Positions 1-8,692 are shown, counted from the stretch's first letter. The stretch: DNA of 64,000 nucleotides from Haladaptatus litoreus (GCF_900156425.1 NZ_FTNO01000005.1:248001-312000), one strand, 5' to 3'. Translations and numbers: made by a program. The notes: a model not told the origin generated them from the letters alone.

Positions 1-915
1 GTGACCGTGATGGACGGTGAAACGACCCTGTTCGATGGGGTCGCCTACGGCGAATCGAGCGACTACCTCGAAGTTGACCCCGGCCAGTACACCCTCGAAG
101 TCCGCGGCGATACGGACTCGAACGACGGCGATGTGGCGGCAACCTTTGACGTGACGGTGGAAGCCGGAACGACGTATACGGCCTTCGCGGAAGGCTACCT
201 GACGCCCGACGACGAACCGACGAACGAGATGTTCGACCTCGTCGTGGCACAGGACTCGATGGAGAGTTCCGACGACACGGACGACATGGGCGACGCGATG
301 GTTCGCGTGGCCCACGCTTCGCCTGACGCGCCAAATGTGGACGTGTGGGTGGACGACCAGAAAGTCCTCTCCGACGTGCCGTTCAAGGCCGTCAGCGACT
401 ACCTGAGCCTACAACCCGGAACGTACACAGTGACAATTACCGCCGCAGGTGACCCGGACACGGTCGCCTTCGAAGGTGACCTGACGGTGGATGCGATGTC
501 CTACACGGTCGCCGCGGTCGGCGAGTTGACGAGCGACGACACGGAGTTCAAGCCGTGGGTGCTCGCGGACGATGCGTCCCCGAGCGACGACATGGCCGCA
601 GTCCGTCTCGCACACGCCTCACCGGACGCGCCAGCGGTCGACGTGACGGTGATGGACGGCGAGAAGAAACTGTTCAGCGACGTGGCTTACGGCGAGGCAA
701 GCGACTACATGGAGGTGCCTGCCGGAAGCTACACGCTCGCGGTGTGGCCCGCAGAGGACGCAGGCTGTGACCCGGTTGCGACGTTCGACGTGGAAGTCGA
801 AGGCGGACAGGCGTACACCGGCTTCGCGGAGGGCTACCTGACGCCCGACGACGAACCCGACTGCCATTCCTTCGACCTCGTCGTCGCACAGGACGCGACG
901 ACCGAATCGAACTAG
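1..915 (+). CDS. DUF4397 repeat surface protein, 5' truncated by the window
   Basis: The reading frame is open at the first base, so the N-terminus (probably with a signal peptide) lies outside the window; 304 residues are visible. It contains two complete DUF4397 units (about residues 100-185 and 200-300) and the back part of a third. Each complete unit begins VR(V/L)AHASPDAP and contains an SDY..(V/L).PG(S/T)Y strand pair. Units one and three are close copies even at DNA level (around 185-220 and 826-865). The protein is strongly acidic, with a D/S-rich linker near residues 88-98. DUF4397 proteins are usually exported beta-sandwich proteins; the substrate is unknown. Family call is firm, function is not. 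Confidence 0.85.
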   Translation: MTVMDGETTLFDGVAYGESSDYLEVDPGQYTLEVRGDTDSNDGDVAATFDVTVEAGTTYTAFAEGYLTPDDEPTNEMFDLVVAQDSMESSDDTDDMGDAMVRVAHASPDAPNVDVWVDDQKVLSDVPFKAVSDYLSLQPGTYTVTITAAGDPDTVAFEGDLTVDAMSYTVAAVGELTSDDTEFKPWVLADDASPSDDMAAVRLAHASPDAPAVDVTVMDGEKKLFSDVAYGEASDYMEVPAGSYTLAVWPAEDAGCDPVATFDVEVEGGQAYTGFAEGYLTPDDEPDCHSFDLVVAQDATTESN

Positions 916-920
916 TCGTT

Positions 921-942
921 CGACCAATTGGCTAATTGGTCG
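921..942 (+). terminator. Perfect 9-bp stem-loop after the DUF4397 gene
   Basis: CGACCAATT, a four-base loop (GGCT) and AATTGGTCG form a perfect hairpin six bases after the stop codon. It is followed by about 30 bp of degenerate gacc/ggtt octamers. Position suggests a transcript end or 3' stabiliser; archaeal termination usually relies on T-runs, which are weak here, so the role is inferred. Confidence 0.45.
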
Positions 943-1084
943 ATTGGCCGACTGACCAACCGACCAACCGGCCGAAGTAAGCAGTCCCAAACCCGTTTTT
1001 CTCGACCTACGATTCGCGGAATACGCGGCCTAATTCCGTCGAAGGCGTCTCATAACAATATAGGCAGTCGTGAACGGTTCTGCT

Positions 1085-2866
1085 ATGCCCGGCGTAACTG
1101 GTGGTACTGTCAGCAGTCGTGCTCTCGATGAGATGATAGGCACGATGGACGACGAATCGTGGTATGGCACTGCCGAACGCTCGACTGGCGACTGTCGAAT
1201 CGGACTCGTCCATCACGGCGAGCGAGACGCACGCGGATGGACGACGTGGCGAGACGGCGACCGAATCGGCGTCCTTCACGGCGTGATTTCGAATCGCTCC
1301 GAACTGGGGTTGACGACCGACGAAATCTTCGAGCGAGTGCTCGCCGACCCAGACCGCACCCTTCCGGAACTCAGCGGCCCGTTTTTGCTCGCGGTGGCGG
1401 ATGGAAGTTCTACTGTCGTCGCAACCGACAAAATCGGCACGCGACCGTGTTACTATTCGACGGTTAACGGTTTCCTGTTCGGGAGCGAACTCAAATCGCT
1501 CGTCACGCAACTTCGCGAACCGCGAGTGGACGAACGAGCGGTAAGCGACATGCTCCACATGGGATACGTGTTCGGGAAGAAAACGCTCGTCTCTGACATT
1601 CGTTCACTCCGCCCCGCGTCGTACATCCACTACGAGGGCGGCAATCTCCGAACGAAGCGATACTGGGAACCCGACTTCGGCATCGCACCGCAGGAAGGAT
1701 ACGTCGATGAAGCGGTTCGGCGCTACCGCCGGGTCGTCGGCAACGTCGCGGATACAATCGACGGACGGACGGGTGTGTGGCTCTCCGGCGGACTCGACAG
1801 TCGAACACTCGCTGCTGCGCTGAAAGAGGAAATCGGCCCCGTTCAGACGTTCACCTACGACAACTCTGCGACGCAGGAAGACCGACTCGGTGCGGAACGC
1901 GTCGCCGATTCGCTCGAACTACCCAACCAGTTCTACGACTACTCCGCAGAGGAGTTCGTGAGCGCCATCGAACGCGGCGTGGACATCATGGATGGGATGT
2001 TGCAGTGGTCGTTTTTCGTCAATCTCGCGCCCTCGCTGAACAACGTTTCCGGGCAGGTTGACGTGCTGTTCGAAGGAAGCAGCCAAGGCGAATTTTTCGG
2101 CGACGTGATGTATCGCTCGTATCTGACCGGAAAACAACCGGTTGACGCCCTCGCCGCCCTGAAGAGTCAGCTACCCCCCGCTGACGTGCAAACCCTCCTC
2201 TCCGCGGAAATTTCCCCGAAGCAATCGCTGGGCCGTGTGGTCGAACGAAGCACGCAACCCCGGCGAGAACACAGGACGCTCGATGCACTCTGGGAAATCT
2301 TCGCGGACTCGCATTTTCGCTCGAACCGCCTCTATCGGAGCCAAGCCGGAACTCGCGTCCCGTTCGCGGACGGCGAGTTCATGAACCACGTCGCGCGAAT
2401 GCCGTACAATCGGTACCGAATCGGGTCGATTCCCGGCACTCGCGGCACGGTTCCGTCCGCCGTCGCGCCACTCAAACTCGAAGTCGCTCGCCGAGTCGCT
2501 GGCCCTGCCGCAAAAGTTCCGTACAATCGAACGAAACGTCCGCCCACCTCGCCTCTCGCGCTGCACGCCGCGGGATTCGTTGCGGACAACGTGAAAAAGC
2601 GAGTGCTCGGTCAAACCACGTCGCAGATGGGAACGTGGTACCGAACGAACAGCGACATGCGAGCCTTCATCGACGACCTACTCGACGATGCGTGTACTCG
2701 CGACATCTTCGATTCGAACGGGGTTCGTGACCTCCAACGCGAACATCTCGACGAACGTGGTGACTACATCAAACCGATTTCGGCGCTGACGACCGTCGAA
2801 CTCTGGTTACAGAAGCACCTCGACGCGCTTCGTCCGTCCGCGGGCCAGCGCGTTCCAGTGCGATAG
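1085..2866 (+). CDS. Asparagine synthetase-like protein lacking the glutaminase Cys
   Basis: A 593-residue AsnB-type protein. The N-terminal third has the Ntn glutaminase-like fold (GTRPCYYS and FGSELKSL segments); the C-terminal part has the PP-loop ATP pyrophosphatase motif SGGLDS at about residues 234-239 followed by the Asn_synthase domain. Starting at ATG 1085 the protein begins MPGVTGG, which lines up with the MCG(I/V)xG start of class II amidotransferases, but Cys2 is Pro. A GTG five codons upstream (1070) is also possible and does not restore the Cys. Without the nucleophile, glutamine hydrolysis is not expected; such paralogs may use ammonia or carry out another adenylation/amidation, for example in surface glycan or secondary metabolism. 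No biosynthetic neighbours identify the substrate. Confidence 0.8.
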   Translation: MPGVTGGTVSSRALDEMIGTMDDESWYGTAERSTGDCRIGLVHHGERDARGWTTWRDGDRIGVLHGVISNRSELGLTTDEIFERVLADPDRTLPELSGPFLLAVADGSSTVVATDKIGTRPCYYSTVNGFLFGSELKSLVTQLREPRVDERAVSDMLHMGYVFGKKTLVSDIRSLRPASYIHYEGGNLRTKRYWEPDFGIAPQEGYVDEAVRRYRRVVGNVADTIDGRTGVWLSGGLDSRTLAAALKEEIGPVQTFTYDNSATQEDRLGAERVADSLELPNQFYDYSAEEFVSAIERGVDIMDGMLQWSFFVNLAPSLNNVSGQVDVLFEGSSQGEFFGDVMYRSYLTGKQPVDALAALKSQLPPADVQTLLSAEISPKQSLGRVVERSTQPRREHRTLDALWEIFADSHFRSNRLYRSQAGTRVPFADGEFMNHVARMPYNRYRIGSIPGTRGTVPSAVAPLKLEVARRVAGPAAKVPYNRTKRPPTSPLALHAAGFVADNVKKRVLGQTTSQMGTWYRTNSDMRAFIDDLLDDACTRDIFDSNGVRDLQREHLDERGDYIKPISALTTVELWLQKHLDALRPSAGQRVPVR

Positions 2867-2969
2867 CGAATACAAATATATTTTAATTGTCATTCTACGG
2901 CTTTTGATATGTTTCAGGTTTCATTCTATTTGCGCCGGTTCCTCTACTTTTCAGGTCGTCTGACAAAAG

Positions 2970-2977
2970 TTTATAAA
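2970..2977 (+). promoter_or_regulatory. TATA box for the small membrane protein pair
   Basis: TTTATAAA is a clean archaeal TATA element. A transcription start about 25 bp downstream falls near 3000, just before the GTG at 3013, supporting that start over the TTG at 2980. Confidence 0.55.
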
Positions 2978-3012
2978 CCTTGGAGAAGCAGTGGGAGACA
3001 GGCTGGTCACGA

Positions 3013-3258
3013 GTGGACCGACGAACAAACGACAAACAGACAAACGAAACATCCGAAAACCGCCGGAACACACTCATCCTTCCCGCGCTGGGCGTCTGCT
3101 GGCTGGCGTTTCTCGGCTACTCCGAGCTGTACGGCGGCGGGGCGAACGTGGACTTCGTCGCGATGACGCTCGGTGCAGGACTGATGGTTGCTGGCACGTT
3201 CCGGTTCCTTCGCACGACCGATTCCGTGGAGAGAACACCGGAAGAACAAGGCAGATAG
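3013..3258 (+). CDS. Small two-helix membrane protein, unknown function
   Basis: An 81-residue protein with a charged, Asn/Thr/Arg-rich N-terminal tail (about 25 residues) followed by two hydrophobic helices (LILPALGVCWLAFLGYSEL and an AMTLGAGLMVAGTF segment) and a charged C-terminus. The GTG start is chosen because the TATA box at 2970 would place the transcript start close to it; a TTG at 2980 gives 92 residues. It is followed 17 bp later by another tiny membrane protein on the same strand, so the two are probably co-transcribed. I do not recognise a family. Confidence 0.6.
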   Translation: MDRRTNDKQTNETSENRRNTLILPALGVCWLAFLGYSELYGGGANVDFVAMTLGAGLMVAGTFRFLRTTDSVERTPEEQGR

Positions 3259-3275
3259 GGCGCGTACATCGCCCG

Positions 3276-3437
3276 ATGAACGTCGGGGTATTCCTCCTCA
3301 TCGAACTCCTCGTCGCAGTTGTACTCCTTTCGGTCGGTGGCATTCTCGTCCACCGCTGTCGGGCGTCCGGCGAGTGGCAACCGCGAGGATTACAGGACGC
3401 GGAACGTGACGCTGGAATCGAAGAGGAGTGGCGTTAA
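3276..3437 (+). CDS. 53-residue single-span membrane protein
   Basis: ATG at 3276 opens a 53-residue frame: one N-terminal transmembrane helix (VGVFLLIELLVAVVLLSVGG) and a charged tail ending AGIEEEWR. Codon use resembles neighbouring genes. It follows the preceding small membrane gene with a 17-bp gap and ends 9 bp before the convergent HerA-like gene. No family recognised; length and simple architecture leave the call tentative. Confidence 0.5.
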   Translation: MNVGVFLLIELLVAVVLLSVGGILVHRCRASGEWQPRGLQDAERDAGIEEEWR

Positions 3438-3446
3438 TTTCTCCGA

Positions 3447-5258
3447 TTATTCGCGCCACTGTCCGTGGAGTTCGGTGTTGTGCGCTCGCTCGTCCGGGTC
3501 GTTGATAATCGAAACCATTCCTCCTCGGTCGAGGGCGTACTGTCGAGCGTCGTTTCGCGTGGCGAGCGACCGAGTTCTGAGTTCGGCGAGGAGGCTCTGA
3601 ATCTGTTCGACGGACGCCGTCACACTCTCTTCGATTTCGTGAACCGTCATCGGGCCGTCCGCCGCGAGTGTGGCGATAACGTCCCACGTATGGTCGTCGT
3701 TACAGAGCGATTCCCGCCGCGCCGCGTCGATGCGAACCACCACGGGGTCTGCGTTCGCCAGTTCCACGAGCGATGCGGTGTCGGACACCGACTGCTGTGA
3801 AACCGATTTGCCGAGTTCGTAGCCGCGCTGACGGAGTCGTTTTCGATAGGCTTCGACGGAGTCTTCGCTCCCGGATAGTTCAGCGGCGGAAGATTCGACG
3901 GTGTCGGCGGACGAGGTCGATTCCTCGACCTCGTCCGCTGTTGCGGTTTTCTCGGGATGTTTGGATTGCTCGGTTTCTTTAGGTTTCCCGGGTTGTTCGA
4001 TTCCTTCAGGTTGCTTGGTTTTCTCGGCTCCTTCGACTTCCTTGTTCGCCTCGAACGCGTTCAGGTCGGTCTGCTCGTTTTCCAACTCGGCGACCTGCGC
4101 TTCGAGTTCGCGGATTCGCTCGTCTTTCTCGCGGAGTTGTTGTCCGAAATCCTCCGGGCCGCCAACCTCCCCGTGGGCGAGGGCGTTGGCCATCTTCCGC
4201 GCGGCGGCGGACACGTCGCGCGCGGTTTGTAGTTCGTCTTCCAACGACGCGATTCGCTCCTGCTTGCGCTCCAGTTGGCTTTCGAGTTCCGCAACTCGGT
4301 TGTGTTCTTGTTCCTGAAGCTCCGTGATGTCCTCCAAGTCGCCCATCAGCGCGTCGCTGACCGATTTCAGTTCGGGGCGCTCGAAGTCGTCCAACCCGGG
4401 GGTTGCCCCCGCGTCGAAGGTCTGTTTTCGGTTGAACTGCACGCGACGAATCCCGCCGTCTGTCCAGTCCGTTTGAACGAATCCCTCCCCGGCGTTGAGG
4501 TCTGGAACTGCGTCACCGTACTCGTCGCCGACGATTCGGCTGACGACTTTCGTGTCGTTTTCCCACGTCAGTCGATGCCAGACGAGCCAGTTCGCCTGCG
4601 TGATGAAATCCTTCTTCACGTCGGCGGGGCGCTGGCTGATGCCCATCACGCCCAGCCCGTGTTTTCGCCCGCGCTTGCCGACCTTGATGAGCATCTTCCC
4701 GGTTTCACCCATGCCGCCGCCTTCCGGGATGTATTCGTGGCACTCCTCGACCACGAGCAAAAATGGCTTTTTCAGCTTCTTTTCCTTGGCGAACAGATGC
4801 CGCGCCGTCTCGCGGATGAGTTCGTCGGCCTCGTCCTCGTCCAGATAGCCGGACACGTCCACGATGACGGGAACGTTCTGTTCGAGCGCGAGCGACGCGA
4901 TTTTTTCAGCGTGTTCGGCCCCGACTTGGATGTCGCACTCTTCGTCCGCGCCAGCGTGGAGCAGTTCGTACTCCTCTTTTAAGCCGTAGTACTCCCCGTC
5001 AGCGTCGATGATGGCGACCGGATAGCCCGCGTCCAGCAGTTTTTCGACGATGACCGACGCGGTGTTCGACTTCCCCGACCCGGATTTCCCGGTGACGAAC
5101 CCGCGCCCAGTCAAGATTTCGACCACGGGAATCGACACCTCGGTGTCGTCGGCGACGAGGTGGCCCACCGGCAGTTGTTGTTCGTTGTCCATCTTCTTGG
5201 TGCTGGATTCGGCAGAGATTCCTTGAATTTTTGCATCACGCTTCGGACTGTTGACCAT
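3447..5258 (-). CDS. HerA/DUF87-type ATPase with coiled coil
   Basis: A 603-residue P-loop ATPase of the HerA/VirB4-like class. Walker A is GKSGSGKS (residues 57-64), Walker B is LLVVEECHEY (about 167-176), and a sensor-like region GISQRPADV follows. Residues about 300-410 form a heptad-rich coiled coil (ELQEQEHNRVAELESQLERK and onward), then an acidic/Lys/Glu-rich linker and a C-terminal domain of about 110 residues that looks like a winged helix (HEIEESVTASVEQIQSLLAELR). Bona fide HerA pairs with NurA in DNA end resection; no nurA is adjacent, so this is more likely a DUF87 paralog. The true start may be the Met at 5192 (MDNEQQLPVG). Confidence 0.8.
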   Translation of the reverse strand: MVNSPKRDAKIQGISAESSTKKMDNEQQLPVGHLVADDTEVSIPVVEILTGRGFVTGKSGSGKSNTASVIVEKLLDAGYPVAIIDADGEYYGLKEEYELLHAGADEECDIQVGAEHAEKIASLALEQNVPVIVDVSGYLDEDEADELIRETARHLFAKEKKLKKPFLLVVEECHEYIPEGGGMGETGKMLIKVGKRGRKHGLGVMGISQRPADVKKDFITQANWLVWHRLTWENDTKVVSRIVGDEYGDAVPDLNAGEGFVQTDWTDGGIRRVQFNRKQTFDAGATPGLDDFERPELKSVSDALMGDLEDITELQEQEHNRVAELESQLERKQERIASLEDELQTARDVSAAARKMANALAHGEVGGPEDFGQQLREKDERIRELEAQVAELENEQTDLNAFEANKEVEGAEKTKQPEGIEQPGKPKETEQSKHPEKTATADEVEESTSSADTVESSAAELSGSEDSVEAYRKRLRQRGYELGKSVSQQSVSDTASLVELANADPVVVRIDAARRESLCNDDHTWDVIATLAADGPMTVHEIEESVTASVEQIQSLLAELRTRSLATRNDARQYALDRGGMVSIINDPDERAHNTELHGQWRE

Positions 5259-5270
5259 TGGTGAATCGGG

Positions 5271-5311
5271 TGGTTGGTTAGTTGGTTAGACGGGTGGGTA
5301 GGTAGGTGGTC
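5271..5311. repeat. Degenerate GGTT/GGTAGG tetramer-octamer tract
   Basis: Upstream of the HerA-like gene the plus strand reads as short tandem copies of ggttggtt, agttggtt and gggtaggt. A similar tract in the opposite sense lies at about 943-974. Both are intergenic and low in complexity; their role is unknown. Confidence 0.4.
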
Positions 5312-5503
5312 AACGACTGGCTCTGGCTTCGTTTTCGGATATAAACGTTCGTTTCCTTGGAACGTGGCCGAAATCTCGACACTACAATCCGCGACATCGC
5401 CACAATCGCTTTCCTGCCTGCCTCCGAACCGTCGGACGATGAATTCCCCTGCCGACAGTGAGAGACGACGCTCGTATCGAGGGCAGAGAGGAGGCTCTGT
5501 AGC

Positions 5504-6541
5504 ATGACCCGTATCGCCGTCGTCGGGGCAGGTGTCGCGGGACTCGGCGTCGCCTACGCGTTGCGAGATGCGGCACCCGTTACCCTGTTCGAGCGGCGCG
5601 AGCGCGTCGGCGGCCGCGCCGCCACGCGCGAGCAAGCAGACTGTGTCTACGACACGGGGGCGAACTACGTGAAAAGCGACGACGAGCGTGTTTCCCGCGT
5701 CGTCCGCGAACTCTCGGACGGATTGGTCGATGTCGAGGAACCGGTGTGGACGTTCGACGCGGACGAAACGATTTCGGAAGGACGTGACGAAAATACGGAG
5801 AAGTGGACGTACCGAAACGGAATCGGAACGCTCGGTCAGCGACTGCTGGATGCCAGTGATGCAACTGTTCGAACCAATACGCGGATTGTTGGGAGTCAAA
5901 AGGACAAAAGCGACGGGTGGTACGTCGAAGACGATAGCGGGAACGAACACGGCCCATACGACGAACTCGTGTTGACACCGCCTGCGCCGCTTACGGCATC
6001 CCTACTGGAGTTCGCCGCGTGGGGTGACGACGAAACCCGACGAGAACTCCGCGAACACGTCGGCCACGTTCCGTACCGAACGATTCTCTCCGTCGTGCTC
6101 CACTATCCGTTCGAAATCGACCGACCCTACTACGCGCTGGTGAACACGGACAAAGAACACGAAATCGGCTGGCTGGCGCGCGAGTCCTGCAAACCGGGCC
6201 ACGTTCCGGACGGCGAGAGTCTGTTGGTCGTCCAGATGGCCCCCGACTGGTCGGCGGAACACTACGACTGGGAAGATTCGGAAATCGTTGCGGCGGCGGC
6301 AGACCACGTCGCGGACTTGCTTTCCGACCACTCGCTTTCTGCTCCGGATTGGTTCGACGTGATTCGCTGGCGCGACGCACTGCCGGATTCGGGTGCTGAT
6401 ACGGACGTTCTTCGACGGGCAGCGGAAGTGAACCTTCACTTCGCTGGCGACTGGGTCGCCGGAGATGGACGAGTGCACCGCGCGCTGGGGAGTGGACTCG
6501 ACGTTGGCGAGCGAATCCGCAACAAAAATCGTCGAGGGTAA
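5504..6541 (+). CDS. FAD/NAD(P)-dependent amine oxidase-like (renalase-type) oxidoreductase
   Basis: 345 residues beginning MTRIAVVGAGVAGLG, a classic Rossmann GxGxxG at residues 8-13, followed by FERRERVGGRAATR, the FAD-binding RxGGR(A/S) motif of the flavin amine oxidase/renalase family. The C-terminal HFAGDWVAGDGRVHRALGSG segment matches the second FAD contact (GDW...GxVxxAxxSG). Length matches renalase-like proteins (about 320-350), shorter than carotenoid desaturases. The substrate cannot be read from sequence; NAD(P)H or amine oxidation is typical of the family. It is divergent from the HerA-like gene and stands alone. Confidence 0.85.
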   Translation: MTRIAVVGAGVAGLGVAYALRDAAPVTLFERRERVGGRAATREQADCVYDTGANYVKSDDERVSRVVRELSDGLVDVEEPVWTFDADETISEGRDENTEKWTYRNGIGTLGQRLLDASDATVRTNTRIVGSQKDKSDGWYVEDDSGNEHGPYDELVLTPPAPLTASLLEFAAWGDDETRRELREHVGHVPYRTILSVVLHYPFEIDRPYYALVNTDKEHEIGWLARESCKPGHVPDGESLLVVQMAPDWSAEHYDWEDSEIVAAAADHVADLLSDHSLSAPDWFDVIRWRDALPDSGADTDVLRRAAEVNLHFAGDWVAGDGRVHRALGSGLDVGERIRNKNRRG

Positions 6542-7047
6542 TGACGAGACAACGTCGAAGTTTGCTGTGTATTCGGACTGCTACTCACTACTCGACCGGA
6601 GTCCCTGTTTAACCGAACGTACGAAAGATAACAGAGAGCAAAGGCGGGAATCAAAATCGCGGAGAGGAGGAAGTTGCCGATAGTCATTCCAACCAGTTTG
6701 CCGGGAGACATATCAAGAACCGGCTGTGGCGTCAGTACTGACACCAGCACGCACAGGCAAAAAGCGATTCCCAGTGTAAATTTCGCGTATCGGCGATAGA
6801 ATCATCCATCACCAGTCGTTCGAGAATAGCCAGAAATAGAACTCATACCATCGTAAAATGCGTCACCTGCCTCTCTAATGACCCGTATCCAGTGGAGCAG
6901 GGAGGAACCCCAGAATACGACTCCGACGAAGAAAAAGACGACCAGCGGTGCGAGTCGGAACAACGCACCCCACGTGGAAGCCGTTTCTATACTAAATGTA
7001 GCCGAATGTGAACAAAAAACATTTTGGCTGAATTCCCACTGAACCAC
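6436..7047 (-). pseudogene. Membrane protein gene interrupted by an in-frame TGA
   Basis: Two open segments in the same frame (GTG 7047 to TGA 6802-6804, and onward to 6436) are separated only by this single TGA. The first encodes 81 residues with a strong helix (LVVFFFVGVVFWGSSLLHW); after the TGA the frame continues FYRRYAKFTLGIAFCL, then a second and third helix (MTIGNFLLSAILIPAFALCY). No ATG supports an independent second gene; only GTG at 6750 or 6744 could start it, inside the second helix. The last 35 codons overlap the end of the convergent oxidoreductase and look non-coding. Either a pseudogene, two separately started proteins, or a sequencing error. Family unknown. Confidence 0.4.
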
Positions 7048-7172
7048 ACGTAACCGCCGAGCAACCTCCTCAGCACGTCTTTTTCCTCTTAGAATTGAGG
7101 TACAATTTGTGACAGTTTCACTTTCACTCCGCTCTGGTGAACTATTTGGTTGTCACCTTCGAACCGCCGGCC

Positions 7173-7328
7173 ATGGGACTGATGCGACGACTCGGAGTGG
7201 GTTCAGAGTCGGAATCGGACTCGAACGAACCATACGAGTGCCGAGGATGCGAAGCCTCGTTCACGGTTCGGTATCAGGTCTGTCCCGAATGTGGTGGCTA
7301 CACCATCGAACGGGACGACTGGGACTAA
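7173..7328 (+). CDS. 51-residue CPxCG zinc-ribbon protein
   Basis: Starting at ATG 7173, the protein has two knuckles, ECRGC and CPECGG, separated by 13 residues, and ends in an acidic DDWD tail. Such tiny zinc-ribbon proteins are abundant in haloarchaea, and most are uncharacterised. An upstream in-frame ATG at 7137 would add 12 residues (MNYLVVTFEPPA) that do not look conserved. The stop overlaps the stop of the convergent DUF192 gene by four bases. Confidence 0.75.
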   Translation: MGLMRRLGVGSESESDSNEPYECRGCEASFTVRYQVCPECGGYTIERDDWD

Positions 7329-7666
7329 CGAAGGACGAGTTCGTCGCCCGGTCGAACGTCCTCCGCGACACCTGCCGGAAACTCCATCACACCGTCGCCC
7401 CTTCCACGCGCGAATCCCATCCACGGATTCAAACGAGCCACTCGCGTCACCTGTCCGTTCTCCGTCCACACTACGTCGAGCGCCAGTGGTGTGAGCAGCG
7501 TCGAAGCACGACGTTCCGCAACCGAATCGAAATCGAATACGAGCGCGCAGTCCTCACTCCGAAAGAGACGAAGCAGCCCTCTCATCCGCGAACCGAGCGA
7601 ATCCATTCGGTCTGCCCGCGAGGAAAGCGTCCGTTCGACTCCGTCTCGTCGCCGAATGACGCACAT
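7325..7666 (-). CDS. DUF192 family protein
   Basis: 113 residues from the ATG at 7666. The DUF192 hallmarks are present in order: RMRGLLRL near the start, CALVFDF, the TPLALDVVW strand (plDvvfld in the family), and the C-terminal VMEFPAGVAEDVRPGDEL (ElpaG...GD). DUF192 proteins form a compact beta-barrel and are often exported; their function is not established. A TTG 26 codons upstream (7744) would add a weak hydrophobic N-terminus that might be an export signal, so the start is uncertain. Confidence 0.75.
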   Translation of the reverse strand: MCVIRRRDGVERTLSSRADRMDSLGSRMRGLLRLFRSEDCALVFDFDSVAERRASTLLTPLALDVVWTENGQVTRVARLNPWMGFARGRGDGVMEFPAGVAEDVRPGDELVLR

Positions 7667-7789
7667 AGGATAGCTTTCGGTTCGTCCCCCCTCGAAGGTT
7701 TCGACCGCCGTCGTGGAAATCAACGAAAACAGCAGTAGGCTCAACGCAGGGCGTTCGTTTTCGGGTCGCTATCGCACGCCGGGGCGTTT

Positions 7790-8008
7790 CTATGCTTTTT
7801 CCTGTCTGTAATTTCGCCCCAGAAAGAGCGTTACGAGGTGGAGCGACAGCAATCCAATAAACGACGGGAGAACCTTCGCACCGAGTCCATCGAAAATCAA
7901 TGGGATGTAGAACAGCGGAAGAGTAACTGAAAGCCAAAAGCTTGCGATTTGGACGGGGGCGGCAACGAACTGGTGGCTGACTGCGGTGGCGATTTCGACC
8001 AACGACAT
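7790..8008 (-). CDS. Small membrane protein, unknown
   Basis: 72 residues with two predicted helices: FWLSVTLPLFYIPLIFDGL and a second around PSFIGLLSLHLVTLFLG, with a short basic tail RNYRQEKA (positive-inside at the C-terminus). It stands alone between the DUF192 gene and a gene-free stretch. No family recognised. Sequence composition is that of a genuine membrane protein rather than a shadow frame. Confidence 0.6.
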   Translation of the reverse strand: MSLVEIATAVSHQFVAAPVQIASFWLSVTLPLFYIPLIFDGLGAKVLPSFIGLLSLHLVTLFLGRNYRQEKA

Positions 8009-8342
8009 GAAAAATCCTACGAGATGTGATATGAATACTATTGACCAGTTAAACGGTTCTAACTAGCTGTTAAGTTAGCTGGTAAGTGGGCGCGAAGCCA
8101 CAGCGTTCGATGGTGAATGGGGGTGGTGCTCATCTGTCCTTCGCCCCCTCGTTTTCGTCCTTCGAATCGGGAAATCGAATGACTGCGGCGTGTAAGACGG
8201 GGAAAAGGCGACGGGAGTGGTCCCTGCTTGCCTTTTTACCTTGTGCGTATGACCACAACCGGTTTTTCGTCTGACAGGGCTTTATGATTTTTCAGGGTGT
8301 ATGTGTGACGAACACGAACCACGTGTTTCGAAGGTGTCCCCA
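8009..8342. other. Intergenic stretch without a recognisable gene
   Basis: About 330 bp between a small membrane gene and the HalOD1 gene. It starts AT-rich with tandem variants of aactagct/agttagct (8058-8082), then becomes GC-rich. An in-frame stretch at 8086-8274 has no family features. The segment presumably holds both outward promoters; tttatgattttt at 8281-8292 is a possible TATA region but lies far from the ATG at 8343. Confidence 0.4.
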
Positions 8343-8654
8343 ATGAGTAAATCGAACACATCCCGACCGGGAGCACTCCCGGCAACGTACCACACGACTC
8401 ACGACTGGACAGACGCGGAATCACTCAGTACGACAGTCATGACGGCGGTTGCGGAAGCGATGGACAAAGAGCCGACGGAAATCGGCCCGCTGTACGACCA
8501 GTTCGACCCGGACGCCTTGGATGGACTGTTCTCCCCGCGACAGGGTGGGAAAATCCGGACGGACAGTCACGTCGGATTCACGTTCGAGGAGTACTACATC
8601 TTCATCCAAAGCGACGGCCTCATCGCGGTTCATCCACCCGAAGAAGGAACGTAG
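8343..8654 (+). CDS. HalOD1 output-domain protein
   Basis: 103 residues from ATG 8343. The central pattern LSTTVMTAVAEAMDKEPTEI, followed by a PLYDQFDPDALDGLF segment, is the HalOD1 signature (L...v..ala...g.dp.el.pL...idpdaLd.lf). The C-terminal half (RTDSHVGFTFEEYYIFIQSD) forms the expected beta strands. HalOD1 domains occur as output modules of haloarchaeal signal transduction or as stand-alone proteins; no mechanism is established. A GTG/ATG-type start at 8301 would add 14 residues (MCDEHEPRVSKVSP) of uncertain value. Confidence 0.8.
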   Translation: MSKSNTSRPGALPATYHTTHDWTDAESLSTTVMTAVAEAMDKEPTEIGPLYDQFDPDALDGLFSPRQGGKIRTDSHVGFTFEEYYIFIQSDGLIAVHPPEEGT

Positions 8655-8692
8655 ATTTTTATCCCTCCCGGCCCCACGAAACGACAGATGCG

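Noticed and set aside
6802..6804. TGA read as selenocysteine
   Set aside because: Haloarchaea are not known to use selenocysteine and no SECIS-like structure is apparent; a mutation or error is simpler.
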